Source: Sphingomonas abaci
GTDB taxonomy: Bacteria > Pseudomonadota > Alphaproteobacteria > Sphingomonadales > Sphingomonadaceae
Direction of reading: 5' to 3'
Assembly (NCBI RefSeq): GCF_014199625.1
Contig: NZ_JACHNY010000001.1
Span: 682,001 to 746,000 of the forward strand
Length of the DNA: 64,000 nt
Of this stretch, positions 25,940-35,543 are shown one piece after another. Position 1 is the first letter of the stretch. Each line of letters starts with the position of its first letter. Below the pieces are notes generated by a model. That model had not been told where the DNA came from. It did not search any database and was given only the letters and a program-made list of their open reading frames with translations. The translations under genes were made by a program, and so were the position numbers.

Positions 25940-26116
25940 ATGGCGGAGGTCGTCAACCTGAACCGTGCGCGCAAGGCCAGGGCCAGGGCGGCGGCGCAGG
26001 CGACGGCCGCCGCCAACCGCGTCGCCTTCGGCCGCACCGGCGCGGAGAAACGCGCGGCGAAGGACGAGGCGGAGCGCCAGGCGCGGGCGCTCGACGGCGC
26101 GAAGCTGGACCATTGA
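25940..26116 (+). CDS. DUF4169 family small protein
   Basis: 58 residues, ATG 25940, 3 nt after nusB. Sequence begins MAEVVNLNRARKARAR and continues with an AANRVAFGRTGAEK segment and a basic/acidic helical tail, which I recognise as the DUF4169 pattern of alphaproteobacteria. Function unknown; strongly helical and charged, possibly nucleic-acid or ribosome associated (guess). It lies between nusB and thiL and is probably co-transcribed. Confidence 0.75.
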   Translation: MAEVVNLNRARKARARAAAQATAAANRVAFGRTGAEKRAAKDEAERQARALDGAKLDH

Positions 26117-26138
26117 GCCGCCCTGCCCCCATCCGGCG

Positions 26139-27056
26139 ATGACCGAGGCCGAGTTCCTGGCGACGCTGCGCGCGCTGCCGCTCCATCCCGGCGCGCGCGA
26201 CCTGCGCGACGATGCCGCGACGCTGGGCGAGCTGGTGCTGACCACCGACACGTTGGTCGAGGACGTGCATTTCCTGCCGACCGACCCGGCCGGGGACGTG
26301 GCGTGGAAGCTGCTGGCGGTGAACCTGTCCGACCTGGCCGCCAAGGGAGCGGTGCCGGAGGGGGTGCTGCTCAACCTGCCGCTGAGCGAGGATGGATGGG
26401 ACCGCGCCTTCCTCGCCGGGCTGGCGGCGGCGCTGGCGGCGTTCGGGACGCGCCTGATCGGCGGCGACACCGTGTCGCTGCCTGGGGGAGCGCCGCGCGT
26501 CCTGACCTGCACCGCGATCGGCCGTAGCGCTCGTGCGCCGGCGCGGAGTGGGGCGAGGCCCGGGGATCAGCTCTGGGTGACGGGCACGATCGGCGATGCC
26601 GGCCCCGGCCTGGCGGCGGCGCGGGGCGAGATCGACAGCCCGGACCTGCGCGACGCTTATCGCCGCCCCCGTCCCCGGCTAGCGGAGGGTCGTGCGCTCG
26701 GCCAAGTGGTGACGGCGATGGCGGACGTGTCGGACGGACTGCTGATCGACGCGGCGCGCATGGCAGCGGCGAGCGGCCTGGCCGTCACGGTCCGGTTGGA
26801 GGCGGTGCCGCTCTCCGGGGCTTATATGGCGGTGAAGGGTGCCGATCGTGCGGCACGGCTGTCGGCCGTGACGGCGGGGGACGATTACGAACTGCTCTTC
26901 GCCCTGCCCGCCGGGGTCGCACCGCCGGTGGCCGCGACCTGGGTCGGCGCGTTCGCAGCCGGCGAAGGCATGACGCTGACCGACGCTGGCGAGTCGCTGC
27001 CCCTCCCTGGTCGATTGGGCTGGGAGCATGATGGCGGCGCGGGCGTGGCGGATTGA
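26139..27056 (+). CDS. thiL: thiamine-monophosphate kinase
   Basis: 305 residues from ATG 26139. ThiL phosphorylates thiamine monophosphate to thiamine pyrophosphate with ATP. Family features: DDAATLGELVLTTDTLVEDVHFL (Mg/ATP binding), WKLLAVNLSDLAAKGA, GGDTV, and ADVSDGLLIDAARMA. Slightly short compared with the ~320-residue norm. The upstream reading frame extends to 25965 but overlaps the DUF4169 gene, so the later ATG is preferred. Last gene of the nusB unit. Confidence 0.93.
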   Translation: MTEAEFLATLRALPLHPGARDLRDDAATLGELVLTTDTLVEDVHFLPTDPAGDVAWKLLAVNLSDLAAKGAVPEGVLLNLPLSEDGWDRAFLAGLAAALAAFGTRLIGGDTVSLPGGAPRVLTCTAIGRSARAPARSGARPGDQLWVTGTIGDAGPGLAAARGEIDSPDLRDAYRRPRPRLAEGRALGQVVTAMADVSDGLLIDAARMAAASGLAVTVRLEAVPLSGAYMAVKGADRAARLSAVTAGDDYELLFALPAGVAPPVAATWVGAFAAGEGMTLTDAGESLPLPGRLGWEHDGGAGVAD

Positions 27057-27294
27057 GGTCACCCGGAGGCGCATCTTGCAGCCGTTCGGCGTGCTTCGCC
27101 TATGGTTCTGAGAAACATTGCTGAACGTCCACGTGCATTGGTCGTGCTCCGGCTATCGACGGGCACGGAAGGATGTTTCGTAACGCCCCCTGTCCCCGGA
27201 CGGCCAAAGCACGGTTGCGCGCCGCGTCAATCGGCGTAGCTTTGCCCATGACGGGCGGCCCATGACGGTGCGCCCGCGATCAGGAGGGACGAGC

Positions 27295-29448
27295 ATGACG
27301 GCAGTCTATCTCGCCATGATCTGCGGCGGCATCGCCGTTCTTTATGGCATCGTCACCAGCGGGCAAGTGCTCCGCCAATCGCCGGGCGACGCCCGGATGC
27401 AGGACATCGCCGGCGCCATCCAGGAAGGCGCCAAGGCCTATCTGGGCCGCCAATATACCACCATCGCCGTGGTCGGCCTTGTCGTCGCCGTGGTGCTGGC
27501 GGTGACGCTCGGCTGGCTGTCGACCCTGGGTTTCGCGATCGGCGCGGTCTTGTCGGGGGTCGCCGGCTATGTCGGCATGACCATCTCGGTGCGCGCCAAT
27601 GTCCGCACGGCGGAAGCCGCGCGCACCTCGCTCCAGGCGGGGCTGACCACCGCCTTCCGCTCCGGCGCGGTGACCGGGATGCTGGTGGCGGGGCTGGGCC
27701 TGCTCGCGATCGCCGTCTTCTTCTGGTATCTGGTCGGCCCCGCCGGCCATGCCCCCAACGACCGCCTCATCGTCGAGGCGCTGACCGCGCTGGCGTTCGG
27801 CGCGTCGCTGATCTCGATCTTCGCGCGGCTGGGCGGCGGCATCTTCACCAAGGCCGCCGATGTCGGCGCGGATCTGGTCGGCAAGGTCGAGGCCGGCATT
27901 CCCGAGGACGATCCGCGCAACCCGGCGGTGATCGCGGACAATGTCGGCGACAATGTCGGCGACTGCGCCGGCATGGCCGCCGATCTGTTCGAGACCTATG
28001 TGGTGACGCTGGGCGTGACGATGATCTCGATCGCCTTGCTGGTCCGCGCCGATGCGGGCGAACTGTTGCGGCTGATGAGCCTGCCGCTGATCGTCGGCGG
28101 CGTCTGCATCCTGACCAGCATCATCGGCACCTATATGGTCCGCCTGGGGCGGAGCGGCTCGATCATGGGCGCGCTCTACAAGGGGTTCTGGACCTCGGCG
28201 CTGCTGGCGGTGCCGGCGATCTTCGCCGCCGCGCACTATACGCTTGGCGACCTGAACGCGGTGATCGGCAATGCCGGCTTCCTCGACGCGGTCAGCGACG
28301 ACCTGACGCAAGGGGGCGCGGCCGCCGGCTCCGGCTTCACCGGCATGGACCTGGTCTGGTGCATGGTGATCGGGTTGGGCGTGACCGGGCTGATCGTGTG
28401 GATCACCGAATATTACACCGGCACCGCCTATCGCCCGGTGCGCTCGATCGCGCGCGCCAGCGAGACGGGGCACGGCACCAACGTGATCCAGGGCCTGGCG
28501 ATCAGCCTGGAGGCGACGGCGCTGCCGACGCTGGTGATCGTCGTCGCGGTGATCGCCACCTATCAGCTTGCCGGGGTCATCGGCATCGCCTTCGCCGCCA
28601 CCGCGATGCTGGCGCTGGCCGGCATGGTCGTGGCGCTCGATGCCTATGGCCCGGTCACCGACAATGCCGGCGGCATCGCCGAGATGGCGGCGCTGCCCGA
28701 CGAAGTGCGCCAGCGCACCGACGCGCTCGACGCGGTCGGCAACACCACCAAGGCGGTGACCAAGGGCTATGCGATCGGTTCGGCCGGGCTGGCGGCACTG
28801 GTGCTGTTCGGCGCCTATACGACCGACCTTTCGACCTATTTCCCGGAGGTGGAGGTCGATTTCAGCCTGTCCAACCCCTATGTCATCGTCGGCCTGCTGC
28901 TCGGCGCGCTGCTCCCGTACCTGTTCGGCGCGTTCGGCATGACCGCGGTCGGCCGTGCGGCCGGCGCGGTGGTCGAGGAGGTGCGCGGGCAGTTCCGCGA
29001 CGATCCCGGCATCATGCAGGGGACCAGCCGGCCGCGCTACGGCCGCACCGTCGACCTCGTCACCCGCGCCGCGATCCGCGAGATGATCGTGCCGTCGCTG
29101 CTGCCGGTGCTGTCGCCGATCGCGGTCTATGCGATCGTGCGGCTGGTGGCGGGCCAGGCCAATGGCTTCGCGGCGCTGGGCGCGATGCTGCTCGGCGTGA
29201 TCGTGTCGGGGCTGTTCGTCGCCCTGTCGATGACCTCGGGCGGCGGCGCGTGGGACAATGCCAAGAAATATATCGAGGACGGCCATCATGGCGGCAAGGG
29301 ATCGGAGGCGCACAAGGCGGCGGTGACCGGCGACACGGTCGGCGATCCGTACAAGGATACCGCCGGCCCAGCGGTCAACCCGATGATCAAGATCACCAAT
29401 ATCGTCGCGTTGCTGCTGCTGGCGGTGCTGGCGGCGCGAGGCGGATGA
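27295..29448 (+). CDS. hppA: K(+)-independent membrane H(+)-translocating pyrophosphatase
   Basis: 717 residues with ~16 membrane helices. It hydrolyses pyrophosphate and pumps ions across the inner membrane. Active-site signatures: [33 protein letters not shown], and the C-terminal KKYIEDG and [15 protein letters not shown]. The [10 protein letters not shown] segment has Lys where K(+)-dependent enzymes have Ala, which marks the K(+)-independent, H(+)-pumping class. ATG 27295 has AGGAGG 7 nt upstream, better than the in-frame start at 27262. Monocistronic by context. Confidence 0.95.
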   Translation: MTAVYLAMICGGIAVLYGIVTSGQVLRQSPGDARMQDIAGAIQEGAKAYLGRQYTTIAVVGLVVAVVLAVTLGWLSTLGFAIGAVLSGVAGYVGMTISVRANVRTAEAARTSLQAGLTTAFRSGAVTGMLVAGLGLLAIAVFFWYLVGPAGHAPNDRLIVEALTALAFGASLISIFARLGGGIFTKAADVGADLVGKVEAGIPEDDPRNPAVIADNVGDNVGDCAGMAADLFETYVVTLGVTMISIALLVRADAGELLRLMSLPLIVGGVCILTSIIGTYMVRLGRSGSIMGALYKGFWTSALLAVPAIFAAAHYTLGDLNAVIGNAGFLDAVSDDLTQGGAAAGSGFTGMDLVWCMVIGLGVTGLIVWITEYYTGTAYRPVRSIARASETGHGTNVIQGLAISLEATALPTLVIVVAVIATYQLAGVIGIAFAATAMLALAGMVVALDAYGPVTDNAGGIAEMAALPDEVRQRTDALDAVGNTTKAVTKGYAIGSAGLAALVLFGAYTTDLSTYFPEVEVDFSLSNPYVIVGLLLGALLPYLFGAFGMTAVGRAAGAVVEEVRGQFRDDPGIMQGTSRPRYGRTVDLVTRAAIREMIVPSLLPVLSPIAVYAIVRLVAGQANGFAALGAMLLGVIVSGLFVALSMTSGGGAWDNAKKYIEDGHHGGKGSEAHKAAVTGDTVGDPYKDTAGPAVNPMIKITNIVALLLLAVLAARGG

Positions 29449-29546
29449 CCATTCGTCCGTCATGGATGTACTTCGGGCCAACTTGCCAGTCCGGCCGATC
29501 ATAGGTTAGCGTTCCGTCACGCCGGGCGGGGGCCCGGTCTGGGGGG

Positions 29547-31556
29547 ATGATGATGAGGGTGATCGGTCGGGGCGTCGCGTGTCTGGCGTGGCTGTTGGCG
29601 TCGTCGGTGGGTGCGGGCGGTGCGGCCGGCGCCGCGCAGGAACAGGCCGAGCGCAAGGACGTCGCCACGAAGGATACGAGCACCAAGGATATTGGCGCGA
29701 AGGATGGGCCGATCCCGGTCGAATCCTTCGCCGCCCTGCCGGTGATCGACGCCCCGCAATTGTCGCCCGACGGCACCCGCGTCGCCGGCAAGATGGCGAT
29801 CGACGGCACGCAATATCTGATGATCGTCCAGGTCACCGGCGGCCCCGGCACCAAGCCCTCGGTCGTGAAGGTCGGGCCGACCGTCGACATCAACTGGTGG
29901 CGCTGGGTCGGCGATGGCTGGCTGGCGGTCGGCCTGGGCTCGCAGGACATGGTCTACGGCACCGAGATCTACGTCACGCGGGTGATCGGCCTGTCGGCAG
30001 ACGCCAAGGTCATGAAACGGCTGGATTGGGAGCATAGCGGCGTCCGTGCCGACGACGTGCTGTGGACCGCTCGCGACGGTAGCCCGCGCATCCTGCTCGC
30101 CAAGCAGACCGGCATCGCCTCGGAGATGGATTTCTGGCCCAGCGTGTACGAATATGACCTGTCGACCGGGCGCGGGCGACGGATCGTCACGGGCGTCGCC
30201 AATGTGTGGGACTGGTATGCCGATGGCGCCGGCAACGTCCGCATCGGCTATCGCCTGGACGACAGTTCGCGCAAGGCGACCCTGCTCTACCGCGCCAGCA
30301 ACGCCGACACGTTCCGCACCATCGCACGCGCCGACCGCAAGAACAACGAGAGCTTCGTCACGCCCAGCTTGTTCCGCGCCGACGGCAGCGCGATCGGTGT
30401 CGACGACAGCGAGGGGCACGACACCGCCTATGAGATGTCGCTGCCCGACCTGAAGCTGGGCAGGAAGCTGTTCGCGACGCCGGGCTATGACATCGCATCG
30501 GTCATCGCCAACCCGGCGGGCGACGATGTCGCGGGGTACGGCGTCGACGAACAATATTACCGCACCGAATGGATCGACCCCGCGATGCGCGAGGTGCAGG
30601 CAGCGATGGACAAGGCGATCGGCGGCGGCCGGCATGCGCGCATCCTGTCGTGGAGCGCCGATCGCACCAAGCTGCTGGTCGAGGTGGGCAGCGCGTCCCA
30701 GGCGGGCATGATCTATTATTACGACATCGCCGATGGCCGGATGCAGCGCCTGTCCTGGACGAACCCCAAGTTGCAGGGACGCGTGCTGTCGCCGGTCCGC
30801 ACCATCCGCTATCCGGCGCGCGACGGCACCCAGATCGAGGCGGTGCTGACCCTGCCGCGCGGCCGGGCGGCCAAGGCGCTGCCGATCATTGTCCTGCCGC
30901 ATGGCGGCCCGTTCGCTCGCGACGACGAGAGCTGGGACTGGTGGACGCAATATCTGGCGGAGTCGGGCTATGCGGTGATCCAGCCCAATTATCGTGGCTC
31001 CTCCGGCTATGGCCGCGAGTTCGCCAAGAAGGGCGAAGGGCAGTGGGGCCTGAAGATGCAGGACGATCTGGACGACGCGCTCGCCTGGGCGGTGAAGCAG
31101 GGCATCGCCGATCCGAAGCGCGCCTGCATGGTCGGGGCCTCTTATGGCGGCTATGCGGCGATGCGCGCGGCGCAGCGTGGCGGCGGGCTGTACCGCTGCG
31201 CCATCTCCTATGCGGGCGTATCGGACCTGGCGGCGATGCGCGCCTATGACGGGCAGTTCCTCTATGGGCGGACGCGCGGCGACTGGCTGAAGAAACAGGC
31301 CCCGGACTTCCGCAGCGTCAGCCCGCGTTTCGGCGCGGCGGACTTCGCGGTGCCGATCCTGCTGGTCCATGGCAAAGCCGACAAGCGCGTGCCGGTCAAA
31401 CAGTCGCGGATGATGGCCAGCGCGCTGGCGGATGCCGGCAAGCCGTTCGAATATCTCGAACAGCCGCTCGCCGACCATCATTTCACCCGCAGCGAGGACC
31501 GGCTGACCTTCCTCCAGCGGATGAAGGCGTTCCTGGATCAGCACAACCCGGCCTGA
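29547..31556 (+). CDS. secreted S9-family (prolyl oligopeptidase-like) serine peptidase
   Basis: 669 residues. A signal peptide (residues ~1-33, ending near GAAGAAQ) is followed by an acidic/Lys linker, an N-terminal beta-propeller-like region (~60-400) and an alpha/beta-hydrolase catalytic domain. The nucleophile is Ser532 in GASYGGY; Asp in HGKADKRVP (~612) and His in DHHFTR (~644) complete the triad. It should cleave short peptides in the periplasm. Three in-frame ATGs occur at 29547, 29550 and 29553 after a G-rich stretch. A pair of dispersed repeats follows the gene. Confidence 0.88.
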   Translation: MMMRVIGRGVACLAWLLASSVGAGGAAGAAQEQAERKDVATKDTSTKDIGAKDGPIPVESFAALPVIDAPQLSPDGTRVAGKMAIDGTQYLMIVQVTGGPGTKPSVVKVGPTVDINWWRWVGDGWLAVGLGSQDMVYGTEIYVTRVIGLSADAKVMKRLDWEHSGVRADDVLWTARDGSPRILLAKQTGIASEMDFWPSVYEYDLSTGRGRRIVTGVANVWDWYADGAGNVRIGYRLDDSSRKATLLYRASNADTFRTIARADRKNNESFVTPSLFRADGSAIGVDDSEGHDTAYEMSLPDLKLGRKLFATPGYDIASVIANPAGDDVAGYGVDEQYYRTEWIDPAMREVQAAMDKAIGGGRHARILSWSADRTKLLVEVGSASQAGMIYYYDIADGRMQRLSWTNPKLQGRVLSPVRTIRYPARDGTQIEAVLTLPRGRAAKALPIIVLPHGGPFARDDESWDWWTQYLAESGYAVIQPNYRGSSGYGREFAKKGEGQWGLKMQDDLDDALAWAVKQGIADPKRACMVGASYGGYAAMRAAQRGGGLYRCAISYAGVSDLAAMRAYDGQFLYGRTRGDWLKKQAPDFRSVSPRFGAADFAVPILLVHGKADKRVPVKQSRMMASALADAGKPFEYLEQPLADHHFTRSEDRLTFLQRMKAFLDQHNPA

Positions 31557-31638
31557 AGGGGAAAAGAGCCTTCCGCGCTAACATCATCGCGGCAGAGGCC
31601 CTGGTCACTTAGAGTGTGACGCTCCCCGTTCCATACCA

Positions 31639-31656
31639 CCCCGGCGAAGGCCGGGG
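31639..31656 (+). repeat. dispersed palindromic repeat, copy A1
   Basis: CCCCGGCGAAGGCCGGGG with flanking TACCA and TCCAGTT. It forms a hairpin and is inverted relative to the copy at 31703-31722; the pair lies between the converging S9 peptidase and SDR genes. Similar copies occur at 48836-48857 and 48918-48935. Confidence 0.75.
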
Positions 31657-31702
31657 TCCAGTTACGCAACGTCTCGAATAGGGTACGAACGTCCCCCTCT
31701 GG

Positions 31703-31722
31703 ATCCCGGCCTTCGCCGGGAT
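31703..31722 (-). repeat. dispersed palindromic repeat, copy A2 (inverted)
   Basis: ATCCCGGCCTTCGCCGGGAT; its reverse complement plus flanks (CACCA...ATCCAG) aligns with copy A1. Centre-to-centre distance is about 65 bp. Such inverted pairs resemble REP/BIME elements and could also act as a bidirectional 3'-end structure. Confidence 0.75.
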
Positions 31723-31761
31723 GGTGCAAGCCGCTGCAAAAGCGTCGGCTGACCGGGCGGC

Positions 31762-32547
31762 TTACTCCTTGCCGCTACCCGGCTCGGCCATCTTGCGGTG
31801 CTGTTCGGCCAATACGCTGGCCGGCGTCACATTGGCGAGCGCGCCCTGCAGCTTCGTCTTCCAGCCGGAGAAGATCGACGCCTCGCCCTTCATCAGCGCG
31901 CTCCAGCCGTCCTTGGCGACGTCGACCGGATCGCTCTTGCTCTCCGACTGGCCGACCGAGGTGTCGAGCATGTCGCCGCGCGCGAAGAATTCGGTGTCGA
32001 CGGGACCCGGCTTCAGCGTGGTGATGGTGACGTCCTCCGACTCCTTCAGCTCGTTGCGGATCGCGTCGCTGAAATAGTCGATGAACGACTTGGACGAATT
32101 GTACACCGCCTGGAACGCGCCAGGGATATAGCCGGCGATCGATCCGGTGATCAGCACCTTGCCTTCGTTGCGCGCCACCATCGGCTTCAGCACCTTCTGG
32201 AGCAGATAGAGCGTGCCGGTGATGTTGGTGTCGATCACCTTGCGCCAGTCCTCGACCGCCTGGTCGAGAAAGCCATGGCCGAGACCCCGGCCAGCATTGG
32301 CGCACAGGATGTCGATCTGCCGCCCGCCGGCGGCGGCGAGCAGCGCGTCGACGCCCTCCAGCGTCGACAGGTCCGCCTCCACCGCCTGCACCTCCGTGCC
32401 GAACTGGCGCAGGTCCTGCGCGGCGGACTGGATCAGGTTCTCGTCGGCGACGATCAGCAGGTCGTAGCCGTCCTTGGCGGCGAGCGTCGCCAGTTCGAAG
32501 CCGATGCCGGTCGAGGCGCCGGTGACGATCGCGAATTTGTCAGCCAT
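31762..32547 (-). CDS. SDR-family NAD(P)-dependent oxidoreductase
   Basis: 261 residues. Classical short-chain dehydrogenase: TGASTGIG cofactor motif near the N-terminus, CANAG, catalytic Ser in ITGSIAGYIPG and YNSSK (YxxxK). Substrate unknown. It is the third gene of a minus-strand operon (SRPBCC, zinc ADH, SDR), 15 nt after the ADH, so it probably belongs to a stress-related redox module. Confidence 0.9.
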   Translation of the reverse strand: MADKFAIVTGASTGIGFELATLAAKDGYDLLIVADENLIQSAAQDLRQFGTEVQAVEADLSTLEGVDALLAAAGGRQIDILCANAGRGLGHGFLDQAVEDWRKVIDTNITGTLYLLQKVLKPMVARNEGKVLITGSIAGYIPGAFQAVYNSSKSFIDYFSDAIRNELKESEDVTITTLKPGPVDTEFFARGDMLDTSVGQSESKSDPVDVAKDGWSALMKGEASIFSGWKTKLQGALANVTPASVLAEQHRKMAEPGSGKE

Positions 32548-32562
32548 GTCGATCTCTCCTTG

Positions 32563-33747
32563 TTACCCTTGCGCCATGCCGGGCTTCAGCACGATCTTGG
32601 TCACTTCGTTCTGCTGGTCGTGGAACATCTTGTAGCCCTTGGGCGCGTCCATCAGCGGCATGCGGTGCGAGATCAGGAATTCGGTGTCGATCTTGCCCTC
32701 CATGATCGCGTTGAGCAGGCCGGGCAGGTAATGCTGCACATGGGTCTGGCCGGTCTTGAGCGTCAGTCCTTTTTCCATGAACGCGCCCAGCGGGAACTTG
32801 TCGACAAAGCCGCCGTAAACCGCCGGCATCGACACGCGGCCGCCCTTCCGGCAGGCGATGATCGCCTGACGGATCGAATGCGGCCGGTCGGTGCCCAGGA
32901 AGGTCGAGGCCTTGATCTGGTCGATGACATTGTCGACGAACAGTCCGTGCGCCTCCAGCCCGACCGCATCGATCACCGCATCGGGGCCGATCCCGCCGGT
33001 CATCTCCATCAACGCCTCGTAGGTCGCGGTTTCCTCGAAGTTGATCGTCTCCGCGCCGAACCGCTTGGCAAGCGCCAGCCGGTTGGGGAAATGGTCGATC
33101 GCGATCACCCGCTCCGCGCCCATCAGGAAGGCGGACTGGACCGCGAACAGGCCGACCGGGCCGCAGCCCCAGACCGCGACCGTGTCGCCCGGTTCGATCT
33201 GCGCATATTCCGCCGCCTGCCAGCCGGTCGGCAGGATGTCGGACAGGAACAGCACCTTGTCGTCGTCGACCCCGTCCGGGATCACGATCGGGCCGACGTC
33301 GCTGAACGGCACGCGGACATATTCCGCCTGTCCGCCCGCATAGCCGCCGGTCATGTGGCTATAGCCGAACAGGCCCGACATAGGCTGACCGTACAGCGTC
33401 TGCGCGATATCCTGGTTGTCGGCGGGCAAGCCGTTGTCGCAGGCTGAATATTGATGCTTGCCGCAATGATAGCAGCTGCCGCAGGCGATGGTGAAGGGCA
33501 CCACCACGCGCTGCCCCTTCTTCAGCGTCGACTTGGCGCCCACCTCGACCACCTCGCCCATGAACTCATGGCCCAGGATGTCGCCCGCCTTCATCGTCGG
33601 GATATAGCCGTCATAGAGGTGGAGATCCGAGCCGCAGATCGCGGTCGAGGTGACCTTGATGATGGCGTCGCGGGGGTTGACGATCTCGGGATCGTCCACC
33701 GTGTCCATGCGGACGTCGTGCTTGCCGTGCCAGGCCAGTGCTTTCAC
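32563..33747 (-). CDS. zinc-dependent alcohol dehydrogenase
   Basis: 394 residues of the medium-chain dehydrogenase family, close to the glutathione-independent formaldehyde dehydrogenase/threonine-dehydrogenase-like group. Catalytic zinc ligands lie in CGSDLH and GHEFMG; the structural zinc site is [15 protein letters not shown] (C-x2-C-x2-C-x7-C). The Rossmann motif is GCGPVGLFA. Start GTG 33747 overlaps the upstream stop by GTGA, so it is coupled to the SRPBCC gene. Natural substrate unknown. Confidence 0.9.
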   Translation of the reverse strand: MKALAWHGKHDVRMDTVDDPEIVNPRDAIIKVTSTAICGSDLHLYDGYIPTMKAGDILGHEFMGEVVEVGAKSTLKKGQRVVVPFTIACGSCYHCGKHQYSACDNGLPADNQDIAQTLYGQPMSGLFGYSHMTGGYAGGQAEYVRVPFSDVGPIVIPDGVDDDKVLFLSDILPTGWQAAEYAQIEPGDTVAVWGCGPVGLFAVQSAFLMGAERVIAIDHFPNRLALAKRFGAETINFEETATYEALMEMTGGIGPDAVIDAVGLEAHGLFVDNVIDQIKASTFLGTDRPHSIRQAIIACRKGGRVSMPAVYGGFVDKFPLGAFMEKGLTLKTGQTHVQHYLPGLLNAIMEGKIDTEFLISHRMPLMDAPKGYKMFHDQQNEVTKIVLKPGMAQG

Positions 33748-34325
33748 AGCCCCATCTCCTCGAACTGCTTGGGGTTCATCGCCGGGGTGGCGATCTCGCC
33801 GGTCTCCATCAGCTGCTTGAAGCGGCGCAGGTCGCGGCGCGCCTGGATGGCGGGTTCGCGCTGGAACATCTTGGCGACGATCTTGCCGATGAAGCCGGCG
33901 GGCGGATCGTAGAGGATGGTGGCGGACACCACCGTGCCGCGCGCGCCGGCGTCGCGAAAGGTGACATGGCCGCTGTTCGGCACGTCCGCCCCCTCCTCCG
34001 AGATCCAGGCGATCAGGGTGTTGGGCGCCTCGTCGGTGATCCGCGCGGTCCATTCCACCGTGCCGCCGCCCGGCGCCTTGACCACCCAGTGCGAGCGCTT
34101 TTCGTCGAGGATGTCGATGCGGACGACATTCTCCATGAAGCTCGGCAGGTTGGAAAAGTCGCGGAAGAAGGTGAACAGCTCGCCGACGGGCCGATTGATC
34201 GTCACCGACCGCGCGACCACCTGATCGCCCTTTGCCTCCGGCAGCTCCTGAGCGAATTGCCGGGACGCATCGCCAGACTTGGCGGTGGCCGCCGGGGCAT
34301 CGTCCCTCACGCTTTCGTCAGCCAT
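33744..34325 (-). CDS. SRPBCC-family (polyketide cyclase/dehydrase-like) protein
   Basis: 193 residues from ATG 34325, preceded by AAAGAGG; an upstream in-frame ATG at 34427 lies beyond the likely promoter. The SRPBCC fold is visible from [26 protein letters not shown] through [13 protein letters not shown]; these proteins bind hydrophobic ligands in a cavity. First gene of the operon with zinc ADH and SDR. An EcfG-like promoter at 34358-34383 suggests general stress control. Confidence 0.88.
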   Translation of the reverse strand: MADESVRDDAPAATAKSGDASRQFAQELPEAKGDQVVARSVTINRPVGELFTFFRDFSNLPSFMENVVRIDILDEKRSHWVVKAPGGGTVEWTARITDEAPNTLIAWISEEGADVPNSGHVTFRDAGARGTVVSATILYDPPAGFIGKIVAKMFQREPAIQARRDLRRFKQLMETGEIATPAMNPKQFEEMGL

Positions 34326-34357
34326 AACGGGTGCCTCTTTTGTTGGGATGGTCCCAG

Positions 34358-34383
34358 AAGCGCATCTCCGCCGTGGCGGTTCC
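34358..34383 (-). promoter_or_regulatory. EcfG-like promoter for the SRPBCC-ADH-SDR operon
   Basis: On the minus strand GGAAC (34383-34379) is followed after 16 nt by CGCT (34362-34359); consensus is GGAAC-N16/17-CGTT, so one mismatch. Transcription would start near 34350, leaving a ~25-nt leader that contains the AAAGAGG ribosome site. Confidence 0.5.
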
Positions 34384-34408
34384 GGCCTAACCTGATGAAA
34401 ACCATGGA

Positions 34409-34428
34409 TTTGACTGATGCATGTCAAA
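34409..34428. promoter_or_regulatory. inverted repeat in the divergent ctaB/SRPBCC promoter region
   Basis: TTTGAC-N8-GTCAAA, perfect 6-bp arms. FNR/FixK-type sites use TTGA arms but with a 4-nt gap, so this spacing does not match them. It lies 67 nt before the ctaB ATG and upstream of the stress operon, a sensible place for an operator of unknown regulator. Confidence 0.4.
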
Positions 34429-34494
34429 GCGGCAACCAGGGATCGGCGAAGGCTTTGCCGCGCCCGCCCGCTGGCCTATATCCGCTCGGGAGAG

Positions 34495-35409
34495 ATGAGC
34501 ACCGCGACCCCCCTGCTGCCGCCGGCCGACTGGCGCGACTTCCTGGCGCTGACCAAGCCCCGGGTCATGACGCTGGTCGTCTTCACCGGATTGTGCGGGA
34601 TGCTGGCCGCGCCGGTCGGCATCCATCCGGTGCTGGGCTTCACCGCGATCCTGTGCATCGCGCTGGGCGCGGGCGCGGCGGGGGCGCTCAACCAATGGTA
34701 TGAGGCGGATATCGACGCGATCATGCGCCGCACGCAGAAGCGGCCGCTGCCCGCCGGGCGGATGGACCGCCAGTCGGCGCTGCATTTCGGCGTCGGCCTG
34801 GCCAGCTTCTCGGTCATCCTGATGTTCGTCGCGGTCAACTGGACGGCGGCGGCGATCCTGGCGGTATCGATCCTCTTCTATGTGCTGATCTACACCGTCT
34901 GGCTGAAGCGGCGGACGCCGCAGAACATCGTGATCGGCGGCGCGGCGGGCGCGTTTCCGCCGCTGATCGGCTGGGCGGCGGCGACCGGTCAGGTCGCATT
35001 GCTGCCGTTCCTGATGTTCATGCTCGTCTTCCTGTGGACGCCGCCGCATTTCTGGGCGCTCGCGCTGTTCGTGAAGACCGACTATGCCAATGCCGGCGTG
35101 CCGATGCTGCCGGTCGTCGCGGGCGAGCGGGCGACGCGCACCCAGATCGGCCTCTACACGATTCCGATGGCCGTGGCGGCGGTGCTGCCCTGGCCGCTGG
35201 GGCTGACCGGCGCGATCTATGGCTGGACGGCGAGCCTCACCACCGCCGTGTTCGCGCTGTTCGCCGCGCACGTAGCGCTGCGCCACACCGGCGCGGAGGA
35301 CAAGATGACGCCGGAGAAGCGGCTGTTCAGCTATTCGATCCTCTATCTATTCGTGATCTTCGGCGCGCTGGTCGCCGATCGCTGGCTGCTGGCAGGAGGA
35401 AGCGCATGA
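34495..35409 (+). CDS. ctaB: protoheme IX farnesyltransferase (haem o synthase)
   Basis: 304 residues, about nine membrane helices. CtaB transfers farnesyl to haem b, giving haem o for terminal oxidases. The UbiA-family signature [21 protein letters not shown] (first Asp-rich motif) and the later [13 protein letters not shown] region are present. ATG 34495 has GGGAGAG upstream. It overlaps the next gene by ATGA and opens a coupled cluster ctaB-coxF-like-ctaG. Subunit I and II genes, which often precede ctaB in related bacteria, are not here. Confidence 0.95.
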   Translation: MSTATPLLPPADWRDFLALTKPRVMTLVVFTGLCGMLAAPVGIHPVLGFTAILCIALGAGAAGALNQWYEADIDAIMRRTQKRPLPAGRMDRQSALHFGVGLASFSVILMFVAVNWTAAAILAVSILFYVLIYTVWLKRRTPQNIVIGGAAGAFPPLIGWAAATGQVALLPFLMFMLVFLWTPPHFWALALFVKTDYANAGVPMLPVVAGERATRTQIGLYTIPMAVAAVLPWPLGLTGAIYGWTASLTTAVFALFAAHVALRHTGAEDKMTPEKRLFSYSILYLFVIFGALVADRWLLAGGSA

Positions 35410-35543
35410 CCCCCGACGAACAGGATCTGGTCCGCCGTCGCCAGCGGTCGCGCGCGATCGTGATGGCGGTGCTGCTCTTCGCCTTCGTGCTGCTGGTGTT
35501 CGGCATCTCGATCGCCAAGATCCAGGCGGGAATGCCGCATTGA
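35406..35543 (+). CDS. CoxF-like small membrane protein between ctaB and ctaG
   Basis: 45 residues: a charged N-terminus ([15 protein letters not shown]), one membrane helix ([21 protein letters not shown]) and a short tail. ATG 35406 overlaps the ctaB stop (ATGA), and its own stop overlaps the ctaG start. Small proteins in this slot of alphaproteobacterial oxidase clusters are called CoxF; role in oxidase assembly is inferred from position only. Confidence 0.7.
   Translation: MTPDEQDLVRRRQRSRAIVMAVLLFAFVLLVFGISIAKIQAGMPH

Noticed and set aside
25409..26512. N-terminal extension of the coiled-coil gene (minus strand) over nusB and thiL
   Set aside because: The extension is the complement of nusB and thiL coding sequence; the tandem ATG at 25405/25408 has a good ribosome site.
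27280..29502. 740-codon antisense frame over hppA
   Set aside because: hppA is unmistakable on the plus strand; the antisense product is low-complexity Arg/His/Gln.
31798..33447. 549-codon plus-strand frame over the SDR and ADH genes
   Set aside because: Shadow of two clear minus-strand oxidoreductases; no recognisable motifs.
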